Source of the DNA: a virus
DNA: 46,395 nucleotides
IMG/VR virus record: IMGVR_UViG_3300031841_003377
Span: 1-46,395 of that record
Reading direction: 5' to 3' (one strand)
Shown: positions 1 through 7,373 of the stretch, piece by piece
Numbering within the stretch: the first letter of the stretch is position 1
How the letters are laid out: each line of letters opens with the position of its first letter
Made by a program: the position numbers and the translations under genes
The notes under the pieces: model-generated
Told to the model about the DNA's origin: nothing
What the model saw: only the letters and a program-made list of their open reading frames with translations
Database searches by the model: none

Positions 1-1301
1 GCTGTTAATGAACCTGTTATATCAACACTACCTGTAAACTCATGGAATGTCAGGCCTGGAACTGATCCTGAACCAAATTGGTTACTACCGGAGAACGTCG
101 ATGCATTTTGTACCTGAAAATCAAATCCGCTGAATAAGAATGTTCCATTAAATATAGAACTATCTTGTACTATCAAATTACTAGCAGTAACATGTTGTAC
201 ACTTACACGTGATCCATCATCATAACGTTCAATGCCATCTTCACCAAAGGAGCCAGATCCTCCTCGAAGTACTATACCACTACCAGATATTGTTCCTGCC
301 TTAATACCGGTTATATCATTTAAACTAGAATCTACATTAATTGTTACATTACCAGCGCCAGATGTATTAATATTTGTTCCTGCAGTAATACCGGTAATAC
401 CACCTAAGTTATTACTCGACTCGGCAGCAATACGACCTGTTGCAGAATCATATACAAGTGTTTTTGTAAATATTGAAGTTGTATCTAATGCTGCATCGGT
501 ATGTATATCTTTAATATATGCACCTCCCGACCCGCTAACACCGCCAGCGAATGTTAACCCAGAATCTTTAGTAGCCAATGTTCCTATACCTACTCTTGAT
601 CCACTTACATGTATTACTTTATCTGACGTTCCATTTACTAAAGCAAATTCAGCTTTTGCAGCAATTGATGATGGTTTTACTTGTATAGCATAATTTCGGT
701 GGCTCACAGAGCCTTCGAAAATCATACGATCTGTTAATGTAGTTTCGGCGTCGGCAGCATGCCATTTAATAACAGGCGTAGTACGTTGGTTATCGCCATA
801 CAAGAATAACGTAGATATACTAGATGATATAGATGCAGTATTTGCTAGGCCTGTACTATCTCTGAATTCTAAATCGGCATACTTTAATACAATGTCGCCT
901 TGATTTTTCGCCGCATTATTATCGATGGCAATATGATTATTAAAGAATGTTGTATCACTACCGCCGACATTTGCTCCAGCATTAAATGTAACAGATCCAA
1001 TTGTAGTTACAGGTTGGCCGGCAAAGCTTATCGATGAATTTGCAACTTTTATAGAACTACCACCATTACCTACAATTACATGATTTGACGTCAACTCTTC
1101 GCCGGATACATAATCAGTGCCGCCTTGAACGGCATATGCAGAACCAGTAGCAACTCTACCGGTACTATCTAATACAAGTGGTATTGTACTAGTTGATCCA
1201 GTTACATTGCCGGTAAATATTAATGGTACATCAGAAGATGCTGTTACTGCATTTAAATGCGCATCACTGCCTGATACTATTATTTTTTTCCATTCTGCCA
1301 T
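1..1301 (-). CDS. Tail-fibre-like structural protein (partial; C-terminus beyond the window)
   Basis: The reading frame is open from an ATG at 1301 to the window edge with no stop, so about 433 N-terminal residues are visible and the C-terminus is missing. It begins MAEWKKIIVSGSDAHLNAV and continues as Ser/Thr/Gly/Asn-rich, beta-prone sequence. Fibre-type phrases include GSRVGIGT and two GIT/GIK-AGT turns. Trimeric phage fibres commonly look like this. It lies 12 nt after the stop of the 367-residue gene, so it is probably read from the same message, with only a weak purine-rich ribosome site (AGAGAATAG). I infer a tail fibre from composition and from being last in a run of fibre-like genes. 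The receptor-binding part, if present, would be in the missing C-terminus. Confidence 0.75.
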   Translation of the reverse strand, partial: MAEWKKIIVSGSDAHLNAVTASSDVPLIFTGNVTGSTSTIPLVLDSTGRVATGSAYAVQGGTDYVSGEELTSNHVIVGNGGSSIKVANSSISFAGQPVTTIGSVTFNAGANVGGSDTTFFNNHIAIDNNAAKNQGDIVLKYADLEFRDSTGLANTASISSSISTLFLYGDNQRTTPVIKWHAADAETTLTDRMIFEGSVSHRNYAIQVKPSSIAAKAEFALVNGTSDKVIHVSGSRVGIGTLATKDSGLTFAGGVSGSGGAYIKDIHTDAALDTTSIFTKTLVYDSATGRIAAESSNNLGGITGITAGTNINTSGAGNVTINVDSSLNDITGIKAGTISGSGIVLRGGSGSFGEDGIERYDDGSRVSVQHVTASNLIVQDSSIFNGTFLFSGFDFQVQNASTFSGSNQFGSGSVPGLTFHEFTGSVDITGSLT

Positions 1302-1313
1302 ATCTATTCTCTA

Positions 1314-2417
1314 TTATAATTGCGGTGTAAATGATGATGTATATATTCTCGGTACTAATTCTGTAGCGCCTCCGAAGCTGCTTGTCTTAAGACCAAACAC
1401 TAAATCTGTTGTATTATTGAAAGTTCCCACCATAGTTCTTCGGCCGGTCGGATAATAAAATCCATTTGCAGCTGCTTGAGTCAGTGTTGCATTTGAATAA
1501 AATAATGCACCGGATTGAGCCAATGTACCACTATATGGTAATTGTACTGCAGTACTGCCACTAACGGGCCAATATATTATCGATTCCGAACCGAAGTTTG
1601 ATACAAAGTCTGGGCGAGTCGGATGATATAAAAATCCGCCCGATGCTATTTTGATATCATCTTCAAAGAAGTTATATTGTCTAGGCGCGATAAACTCTGG
1701 AGTTGCTGAATTAGCAAAGTTAAATGTTGTCTCATCGCCATCACCAAATAGTTTTGCTTTCAAAATAAATCTAGCAAATTTACCTTCATCATTGTTCGTA
1801 CCATTAATGAAAATAGATGTGCCTAGGCCGACGCCGACAGATCCAGATGCCGTATTTGGATTGCTATTATTAGTTAAGCTCGAACCGGACAATGTAGTTG
1901 GGTTGAATAAATGGCTCCAACTAGCAGTAAATTCATTTTGACAAATTTCATGTTTGGTATCACCCGGTGAAAAACTCCAGGTAGCGCCGCCGGCATTTTG
2001 CGATGTATTAGTAATTAAAAACGTAGTAGTTCCAATACCGCCTACATCAGATGTATATGATGCAGTTATTGATGCACCTTCTTGTCCTAAAACAATTACA
2101 TCTGTTGGTAGACTTGCTAAATTAAATTTATTATTGAAACTAGATGAAAGTTGACTAGCAACACTAGGTATGAACTGTGACTCAATAAAATTAGTAGTCA
2201 TAGCTCTAAAGCTAGCTTTAGGTATTGGTACATAAAACTTATCACCTTGCCTAACTATACGACTTGCATCTACAAAACTTTGATTGAAAAAGTTTGCTTC
2301 TTTTAATGCTTTTGGTATACGCTGTTTAGTACGGAATGTAGTATTTGTATCGCCTGAATCAGCAGCGGATGCACTTAATTGTGAGAATAACTGTTTATTA
2401 AAATCTTTTAATGCCAT
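1314..2417 (-). CDS. Virion structural protein, probably tail-fibre associated
   Basis: This is a 367-residue protein with no domain I recognise. The first 90 or so residues are mixed and partly charged (MALKDFNKQLFSQLSAS...). The rest is rich in Ser, Thr, Asn, Gly and aromatic residues, as in beta-structured tail proteins. Motif-like segments include GKFARFILKAKLFGDGDE near the middle and YYPTGRRTMVGTF towards the C-terminus. The start at 2417 lies 19 nt after the ATATTTATA element at 2437-2445, so it probably begins a transcript that continues into the gene ending beyond position 1. A structural role is inferred from composition and neighbours only. Confidence 0.65.
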   Translation of the reverse strand: MALKDFNKQLFSQLSASAADSGDTNTTFRTKQRIPKALKEANFFNQSFVDASRIVRQGDKFYVPIPKASFRAMTTNFIESQFIPSVASQLSSSFNNKFNLASLPTDVIVLGQEGASITASYTSDVGGIGTTTFLITNTSQNAGGATWSFSPGDTKHEICQNEFTASWSHLFNPTTLSGSSLTNNSNPNTASGSVGVGLGTSIFINGTNNDEGKFARFILKAKLFGDGDETTFNFANSATPEFIAPRQYNFFEDDIKIASGGFLYHPTRPDFVSNFGSESIIYWPVSGSTAVQLPYSGTLAQSGALFYSNATLTQAAANGFYYPTGRRTMVGTFNNTTDLVFGLKTSSFGGATELVPRIYTSSFTPQL

Positions 2418-2436
2418 AGTTCGATACCTACTTTTT

Positions 2437-2445
2437 TATAAATAT
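2437..2445 (-). promoter_or_regulatory. ATATTTATA late-type element before the 367-residue gene
   Basis: Exact nonamer ATATTTATA on the coding strand followed by an A-run (AAAAAAG), 19 nt before the ATG at 2417. It shares bases with the TGA stop of the upstream gene. Its reverse complement contains the T4 late promoter core TATAAATA. Promoter function is inferred from recurrence across the window. Confidence 0.55.
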
Positions 2446-2873
2446 CAATCATTATCAAAACCTAAGAAAAAATTGCCATTGGCATTATAATATAAACCGC
2501 CGGCGACGGGAGTCGGAGGAGTGTTAAATGCTCCTAATACAGTAACGCCTTCGGCATTAACAACAAATCTAGTAGCATGATCGCTGATATTAGGATCATA
2601 TTGTTTAATAATAAACAAATTGTTAATGCCTATATCATTGTCGGTCGGATCTTGACGTATTTCTAATTCAGCATCGGGGTCTACTAATTCAAAGTCGCCA
2701 ATACCTACATTGCCTTCTTTATAGTATAGATCGTCATTACTTTTGCGTATCCATGCGCCGTCAGCTGATCCTGAAGGTCCTTGTGCTCCTTGTGGACCAG
2801 TTGCGCCTAATAGGCCGGGCGTGCCTTGAGGCCCCTGGGCTACTACTTTTATGACCTTAGTAGGTATGGCCAT
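2445..2873 (-). CDS. Short tail protein with collagen-like Gly-X-Y segment
   Basis: This 142-residue protein has about seven consecutive Gly-X-Y triplets (GPQGTPGLLGATGPQ and on) at roughly residues 14-35. A beta-type region follows, with fibre phrases GNVGIGDFELVDPDAEL and GLYYNANGNFFLGFDND at the C-terminus. Collagen-like triplets in phage proteins form trimeric shafts, so a fibre or fibre-tip role is likely. The start at 2873 is supported by AAGGAA just upstream. The gap to the upstream gene is 7 nt with no late-type element, so it is probably cotranscribed with the 134-residue gene. The C-terminal stop overlaps the late-type element of the next gene. Confidence 0.7.
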   Translation of the reverse strand: MAIPTKVIKVVAQGPQGTPGLLGATGPQGAQGPSGSADGAWIRKSNDDLYYKEGNVGIGDFELVDPDAELEIRQDPTDNDIGINNLFIIKQYDPNISDHATRFVVNAEGVTVLGAFNTPPTPVAGGLYYNANGNFFLGFDND

Positions 2874-2880
2874 AGTTTCC

Positions 2881-3285
2881 TTATATTGTCGTTACTTCAC
2901 GACTTAAACGAACATCACCCTGTAATATACGAGTTTTGTCGATACCATCACTGATTTCTAAATCATACACTGCCTCACCGAAATTAAAATCGTCAGTAAC
3001 TTCATGGCCTATGTATATACCAATCTTTCCTTGATTAATTGCAGTCGAAAAATTACTACCAGACATACTCAAAAATGCTTTGTTCGATCCTTTTTGATAT
3101 ATTCCAGTCGCGTCTAAGCTGGAAGACATTGATAAAATCGCATCGGCGCCGAAACCTGGCTTGATTTGCATACGAGCATTATAACCGGTTAAATCAATTG
3201 CAGTGCCGGATGAATCTTGATACTGTATTTCAAAAATAGTAGTCGTACCTTGTTCTATAGTAAACGAATATTTGCCTGCTGCCAT
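2881..3285 (-). CDS. Small beta-rich tail/baseplate protein
   Basis: 134 residues starting MAAGKYSFTIEQGTTTIFEI. The pattern of an N-terminal strand, then IEQG, then 'IDLTGYNARMQIKP' is one I associate with small immunoglobulin-like or BppU-N-like tail proteins in marine phages. The C-terminal part (YIGHEVTDDFNFGEAVYDLEI, followed by ILQGDVRLSREVT) fits the same beta-sandwich reading. No catalytic motif is visible. It has a strong ribosome site (AAAGGGAG) and a late-type element at 3302-3310, so it likely opens a two-gene set with the collagen-like protein. Family assignment is by resemblance only. Confidence 0.65.
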   Translation of the reverse strand: MAAGKYSFTIEQGTTTIFEIQYQDSSGTAIDLTGYNARMQIKPGFGADAILSMSSSLDATGIYQKGSNKAFLSMSGSNFSTAINQGKIGIYIGHEVTDDFNFGEAVYDLEISDGIDKTRILQGDVRLSREVTTI

Positions 3286-3301
3286 AGCAAACTCCCTTTA
3301 C

Positions 3302-3310
3302 TATAAATAT
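3302..3310 (-). promoter_or_regulatory. ATATTTATA late-type element before the 134-residue gene
   Basis: Exact nonamer on the coding strand in a 25-nt gap, 16 nt before the ATG at 3285 and directly followed by the ribosome site AAAGGGAG. Confidence 0.55.
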
Positions 3311-3979
3311 TTAGGAAACAGTATTAATAGAGCTTATATTGGCAATTGCAACTGTATTTATAGTTGCTATACTAGCCTTTGCGACGCCCGATACAGTTGC
3401 TACATTAGCAGGGCCAGATGCGCCTAATGTATAATCTAGAGTTATTGTAGTATTGAAATCTATCGATACATCCTCAGTAGCATTTGTATCTGTATTCTGA
3501 AAGTCAGAATCATGCATAATCACAGCTACTGTAAAGTCATTGTTGTTTTGAATATCAGATAGCGCTGCTGACGTCAAGGTGTATTCATTGTTTGACGTTG
3601 ACCACGTAGTAAGCTCTGTCGAGTAAGCAGTGTTATAATCCAAAGAACTAAACATATCCGAGGTAGCGAGTGCCGTACCGCCATCTCCTCCGAAAGCTGT
3701 ACTTTTAATTAAGATCGTGTCATTTGGATCTGCCTGAGTAGCGCTCCCCCCTTGTATATCAATATGAGCAGCCGTTACAGTTCCTGTAATAGCACTTGTA
3801 TCAAAATGAATAAATGCTCGAGCGAATCTATGAGCACCTCTACCAACAAAAAACTGTGGTGATTTGTCCCCAGTTGGTCCATCTGTAACGGTTCCTGAAT
3901 CGGAGCTTCTGGCCGTGCTAAAGCTTGAGTTTGTAACCCCTACAATATAACCCGTTCTATTTGCGTTAATCGTTGGCAT
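3311..3979 (-). CDS. DNRLRE/CBM96-like beta-sandwich protein, probable fibre accessory
   Basis: 222 residues. The segment around residues 46-65 (GRGAHRFARAFIHFDTSAI), followed by AAHIDIQGG and later DYNTAYSTELTTW and SIDFNTTITLDYT, resembles DNRLRE/CBM96-type carbohydrate-binding modules. In those, an arginine-rich 'R-x-hydrophobic-x-x-F-D' strand precedes a jelly-roll. The last 40 residues switch to a low-complexity Ala/Ser/Val/Ile/Asn run with repeated VA(T/S)(V/I) and INTV phrases. In a phage tail region the natural reading is a glycan-binding fibre or fibre cap. It follows the 394-residue fibre by 12 nt with no late-type element, so the two are probably cotranscribed. Confidence 0.55.
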   Translation of the reverse strand: MPTINANRTGYIVGVTNSSFSTARSSDSGTVTDGPTGDKSPQFFVGRGAHRFARAFIHFDTSAITGTVTAAHIDIQGGSATQADPNDTILIKSTAFGGDGGTALATSDMFSSLDYNTAYSTELTTWSTSNNEYTLTSAALSDIQNNNDFTVAVIMHDSDFQNTDTNATEDVSIDFNTTITLDYTLGASGPANVATVSGVAKASIATINTVAIANISSINTVS

Positions 3980-3991
3980 TTAAATAACTCA

Positions 3992-5176
3992 TTACGAAGC
4001 TACGATATAAGTTGCATCAGGATTGAAATATGCTTGCGAACCGCCGTTAAGATTATATCCTACTGCTCTAATAACATCACCACTTCCAGATGTAGGAGTG
4101 GATGTTGCTCGACCATCTGTAGTACTTAAATATAAAGTAGAACCTGTAGGAGTAGTAGTAGCTACTATAAGATCACATATTCCTCTAATTAAAAATCCAT
4201 CTGCAGCATTACTAGATACAGCTACCCCTAATAATCCTGATGAAGAAATTTCGAAGTCAGCATCTGTTTTAAACCAGTTACCATCTGCATTGAGTCTATA
4301 AATACTACCCGCAGTTACGGCACTTGTAGCAGTACCATATTTTATTATTTCTCCTTTAGGAGTTGTAGTTGTAACACTTGTAACGTCATTGTATACTAAG
4401 TTTCCGACTGCAGCATCAATTCTAGATGCACTTATACCGGCCGAAGCGGTAATAGGAGTACTAATAGGACTATATATTTCTAAATTGGTATCCGCCCTTA
4501 ATTCGATATTATTATCGGCATGGATTTCAAGATTTTCTGGATTATCAGTATCTGCCATAATATATGTATTAGTAGCATCAGAATCGAATGATATCTTATT
4601 ATTTTGAAAATCAAATGTATGTCCACTTGTACCATCGCCGAACTTTAAAGTACTATGCGAACCATATGGAGTAATATAAGGAGATGTAGCACCAAAGACG
4701 CCTCCAAAAATTCTCACAGTCGCCGAATCATTGTTGGTAGCCGCAATATCAAGTATCGAACTATCAAATTTTAACTTGTTACTACCTTCAATAGTATCAG
4801 CATCCGTAAATACTGCTACTTGATTATCTGCAGGCGTTCCCGAGGTATCTACATACCCTGCTCCTTCAATGGTTGTTATTCTAGAACTAAAACCGCCCGA
4901 AGCTGCTGTAAATGAACCACTTACATCAGATGCAATTTGTGCAGAACTAGAAACCGTGCCCGCTGTAGGCGTCGATGGTACATTTGTCAATGCCGAGCCA
5001 TCGCCTTTAAATGCAGATGCAGTCATTTGGTTAACTGCAAAATTTTGCTTTACTGCCGATCCATCTCCGTAGAAAAAGTTGCCATCAGCAACATTGATTG
5101 CTAATTCACCTTCTGCTAACGAACTAGGGGAGTTGCCGGCAGTTGTACTATGTTTTGTTTTTATCGTTGTAGCCAT
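3992..5176 (-). CDS. Tail fibre protein
   Basis: 394 residues with a classic fibre layout. The N-terminus (MATTIKTKHSTTAGNSPSSL, then EGELAINVADGNFFYGDG) is typical of proteins that cap or attach fibres in T4-type marine phages. The middle is Ser/Thr/Asp/Asn-rich with SSAQIASDVSGSF and LEIHADNNIELRADTNLEI phrases. The last 130 residues form a distinct beta domain (GEIIKYGTATSAVTAGSIY, then TTPTGSTLYLSTTDGRAT) like the small barrel found at the ends of many fibres. The ATG at 5176 is only 6 nt from a late-type element and has no clear ribosome site, which would give a nearly leaderless message if the element is a promoter. Confidence 0.75.
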   Translation of the reverse strand: MATTIKTKHSTTAGNSPSSLAEGELAINVADGNFFYGDGSAVKQNFAVNQMTASAFKGDGSALTNVPSTPTAGTVSSSAQIASDVSGSFTAASGGFSSRITTIEGAGYVDTSGTPADNQVAVFTDADTIEGSNKLKFDSSILDIAATNNDSATVRIFGGVFGATSPYITPYGSHSTLKFGDGTSGHTFDFQNNKISFDSDATNTYIMADTDNPENLEIHADNNIELRADTNLEIYSPISTPITASAGISASRIDAAVGNLVYNDVTSVTTTTPKGEIIKYGTATSAVTAGSIYRLNADGNWFKTDADFEISSSGLLGVAVSSNAADGFLIRGICDLIVATTTPTGSTLYLSTTDGRATSTPTSGSGDVIRAVGYNLNGGSQAYFNPDATYIVAS

Positions 5177-5182
5177 ATCATA

Positions 5183-5191
5183 TATAAATAT
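5183..5191 (-). promoter_or_regulatory. ATATTTATA late-type element before the 394-residue fibre gene
   Basis: Exact nonamer on the coding strand, 6 nt before the ATG at 5176, the closest spacing of the exact copies in this window. No ribosome site lies between. Confidence 0.5.
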
Positions 5192-5195
5192 CTAG

Positions 5196-5723
5196 TTAGA
5201 ATGAACCGCCATTGATTGTAGCAACGAAAGATGCAGTTGCGACTATCATACTCGATGATACCACATTTTCTGCATTCAATTTTATTTTTACTCTTGCATC
5301 CGTATAATATAAATTAGATCCTTCACCTATTTCGTCCGTAGAAAGATTAACGTCGCCCGACGAATCCGGCGCCTCTGAGTTAACTGTTTTTACGAATTCC
5401 GCGGAACTTGATATAACACCTGCAGGAAGTTCTGTTAAAAATGATCCGGTTTGGCCGTTAAACGCTCCTGATATAGCTGTAGCAGTAAATGGCGACGATG
5501 TTAAAAACGAGCTAGTCTGTGCATTGGTTACAAAATTTGCAGAACTGGATAATACGCCGGATGGTAATTCTGTTAAGAATGAACTAGTCTGTGCATTGGT
5601 TATGATGCCAATATCATTACCTAATCCATCTGCAAATGTAACAGGATTCTGTGTAGTATCAGCCTGAACCAAGACCTGGAACGACTGTGAAATAAATTGT
5701 CCTGATAAATCGCCGAAGGGCAT
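5196..5723 (-). CDS. Small tail-fibre protein with internal repeats
   Basis: 175 residues, Ser/Thr/Phe-rich. TNAQTSSFLT occurs twice, and SSFLTELPSGVLSSSA recurs as GSFLTELPAGVISSSA, so the middle of the protein is a degenerate tandem duplication. The C-terminal third contains GEGSNLYYTDARVKIKL, a phrase very common in T4-type fibre shafts, and ends in ATASFVATINGGSF. It starts at 5723 with AAGG upstream, 8 nt after the stop of the preceding gene. A fibre or fibre-chaperone role is inferred from these repeats and from location. Confidence 0.7.
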   Translation of the reverse strand: MPFGDLSGQFISQSFQVLVQADTTQNPVTFADGLGNDIGIITNAQTSSFLTELPSGVLSSSANFVTNAQTSSFLTSSPFTATAISGAFNGQTGSFLTELPAGVISSSAEFVKTVNSEAPDSSGDVNLSTDEIGEGSNLYYTDARVKIKLNAENVVSSSMIVATASFVATINGGSF

Positions 5724-5731
5724 TTATAACC

Positions 5732-6283
5732 TTATTTTTTTGCGAGGCCTTTAAGGACTCCGCTTATAACTTTTTTCTGTTGCGATTCTGTCAATGGAAA
5801 GTGTTTTGTATACACACCGATAATATGATTGACGTCATCACGTCTAACTGTCAAGTTAGTTAAATCAATGTTTTCATGTACTAACAATTTGAGTATGTTT
5901 GTCACATGCTTAATATCATTAGATTCACGTTTAACATTACTAACTTTAACAGATTCTGTAATTTTTTTGTTGTTTTGTGATTTCACTTCTACTGTAACCT
6001 GTTTAGATGCTTGAATTTCAAAATCGGATGTCCATGGAGTAAAGTATGTATCTTCTGCAATGACCTCTAGCTTGATAGATCCTTTCGTATCTTCATCTAC
6101 TAAGCCGCGGAGTTTACGAATTGGAATAGAACATTTGCCGGTAGAATCGATCTTACCATTAAACATTAAGCTGTAATCAGAAGTTTCGACGACTAATCTA
6201 GCTTTTGATTTAGTTAAACTAGCGCCAGTGATCTTAACGTCGCATTCAAATAATTCTGATTTGTCTGTATATAATTTATACAT
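5732..6283 (-). CDS. Protein of unknown function (tail/fibre cluster)
   Basis: 183 residues from the ATG at 6283. I chose this over a TTG at 6298 because GGAG lies at the right distance before the ATG. Translation begins MYKLYTDKSELFECDVKI. The first 110 residues look like one or two small beta domains (Lys/Glu/Asp with alternating hydrophobics). A charged stretch follows, and the C-terminus looks helical (HFPLTESQQKKVISGVLKGL). It overlaps the end of the 113-residue gene by 8 nt, implying coupled translation. No family is recognised. Its position at the head of the fibre genes suggests a connector, chaperone or assembly factor, but nothing in the sequence proves this. Confidence 0.65.
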   Translation of the reverse strand: MYKLYTDKSELFECDVKITGASLTKSKARLVVETSDYSLMFNGKIDSTGKCSIPIRKLRGLVDEDTKGSIKLEVIAEDTYFTPWTSDFEIQASKQVTVEVKSQNNKKITESVKVSNVKRESNDIKHVTNILKLLVHENIDLTNLTVRRDDVNHIIGVYTKHFPLTESQQKKVISGVLKGLAKK

Positions 6284-6617
6284 GTATATTCTCCGCAATG
6301 ATATCTATGTCTAATACTTCTTTTATGACCATTTGTACATCTTCTACTGTTATCTCCAAGTCATCCTTTATACTTTTCCTTCCTTCATACACTTTGATAT
6401 TATTTTTGAATGTAACTACTAGATTAATGAATCGTTTTTTATCTGCTTTCGGCATACTATTGATTGCAGCTAAAACATCTTTACCGGTTGCTGCAGCTTC
6501 GTCTATTGCATCAGCAGCTCTTTGAGCAATAGCTTGAGCCTCATCCCATTTAAGTTGTATTGCAGGTTGTCGATCGCCCCAATACTTGTTCGATTCACTC
6601 CATGTTTGAAATCCCAT
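6276..6617 (-). CDS. Small helical protein of unknown function
   Basis: 113 residues starting MGFQTWSESNKYWGDRQPAI. It is strongly helical and alanine/acid-rich in the middle (AQAIAQRAADAIDEAAATG), followed by KADKKRFINLVVTFKNNIKVYEG. No catalytic or metal-binding motif is seen. The ATG at 6617 has no clear Shine-Dalgarno sequence but sits directly after a one-mismatch late-type element at 6622-6630. It is the first of a likely three-gene set running to 5196. No function can be assigned. Confidence 0.6.
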   Translation of the reverse strand: MGFQTWSESNKYWGDRQPAIQLKWDEAQAIAQRAADAIDEAAATGKDVLAAINSMPKADKKRFINLVVTFKNNIKVYEGRKSIKDDLEITVEDVQMVIKEVLDIDIIAENIHV

Positions 6618-6621
6618 TTCT

Positions 6622-6630
6622 AATAAATAT
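6622..6630 (-). promoter_or_regulatory. Variant late-type element (ATATTTATT)
   Basis: One mismatch to the ATATTTATA nonamer, in the 14-nt gap between the phoH stop and the ATG at 6617. Spacing to the ATG is 4 nt. Confidence 0.4.
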
Positions 6631-6631
6631 C

Positions 6632-7297
6632 TTAGTTATAGCCATTCAATAGATCTAATAACTCATCAATTGATTCATGTCTATGATTATCGAGTAAGAT
6701 AGTCTTGTATACAAATTTAGAATCTTTAATCTTAGCAACTTCATGTACTGCCGAATAGTTACGATCACGTAAATCAATTTGTTGTGTATCGCCCGTAAAT
6801 AACATTTTAGAATCTTTACCTAGTCTACCAATTGCCATAGCTAACTGTGCTTTAGTTAAGTTTTGAAATTCATCTACAATAACAACACAGTTATCAAACG
6901 TACGACCTCTGAAGTGAGCTAATGATACTAATTCAATAGCTTCTTCCTTTTCCATACGTTCTAAAATATCAGGCTTGTTATATACTTTGCGCATGTTAGA
7001 ACGAATTGGAACTAACCATGGTTCCATCTTTTCTCTTTCAGAACCGGGTAAGAATCCGTTATCTTCCGTAGATACCGTCGGCCTTGTTATGATAATTTTA
7101 TTACATTGACGTTTAAAGTACATATCCAATGCTACTTGTACTGCTAGTAATGTTTTACCCGAACCTGCTTTACCTACTATAAAATTGAAAGGATGCTTTA
7201 ATATTTCAGCTTTTGAAAGCTTCTGTTCTTCGGATAATGATAAAGAAAACCTAATTGGACCTTTGGGTGGGGTTTTCTCAATGTTCTGCTTTGCCAT
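6632..7297 (-). CDS. phoH: PhoH-like ATPase
   Basis: 221 residues. Walker A is GKAGSGKT at residues 42-49 and Walker B is VVIVDEF at about 138-144. Between them TRPTVSTEDNGFLPGSEREK, and after them FTGDTQQID, are hallmarks of the PhoH family. The length is short, matching the ATPase core without the KH or PIN extensions seen in some bacterial versions. PhoH-like ATPases are frequent in marine phages; their role is not settled (RNA metabolism is suspected). The gene has its own control block: a terminator after gp23, then a late-type element at 7313-7321, then AGGAG before the ATG. It is therefore probably transcribed separately from capsid genes despite being adjacent. Confidence 0.95.
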   Translation of the reverse strand: MAKQNIEKTPPKGPIRFSLSLSEEQKLSKAEILKHPFNFIVGKAGSGKTLLAVQVALDMYFKRQCNKIIITRPTVSTEDNGFLPGSEREKMEPWLVPIRSNMRKVYNKPDILERMEKEEAIELVSLAHFRGRTFDNCVVIVDEFQNLTKAQLAMAIGRLGKDSKMLFTGDTQQIDLRDRNYSAVHEVAKIKDSKFVYKTILLDNHRHESIDELLDLLNGYN

Positions 7298-7312
7298 GTA
7301 ACTCCTATTTTA

Positions 7313-7321
7313 TATAAATAT
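7313..7321 (-). promoter_or_regulatory. ATATTTATA late-type element before phoH
   Basis: Exact nonamer on the coding strand immediately after the gp23 terminator hairpin, 15 nt before the phoH ATG. The order terminator, element, ribosome site, ATG is good circumstantial evidence that the element starts transcription. Confidence 0.6.
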
Positions 7322-7324
7322 GTA

Positions 7325-7351
7325 GAAAAGGGAGACCGAAGCCTCCCTTTC
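7325..7351 (-). terminator. Rho-independent terminator after gp23 (UUCG tetraloop)
   Basis: On the minus strand AAAGGGAGGC-TTCG-GTCTCCCTTT forms a 10-bp stem (one G-U pair) capped by a C(UUCG)G tetraloop and followed by TTTTC. It lies 23 nt past the gp23 stop codon. The stable tetraloop and terminal T-run fit an intrinsic terminator for the capsid transcript. Confidence 0.85.
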
Positions 7352-7373
7352 CAAAGTATCATGTAATCACGAC

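Noticed and set aside
5732-6298. TTG start at 6298 for the 183-residue protein
   Set aside because: GGAG lies 7 nt before the ATG at 6283 and is part of the sequence that the TTG start would translate; the ATG is preferred.
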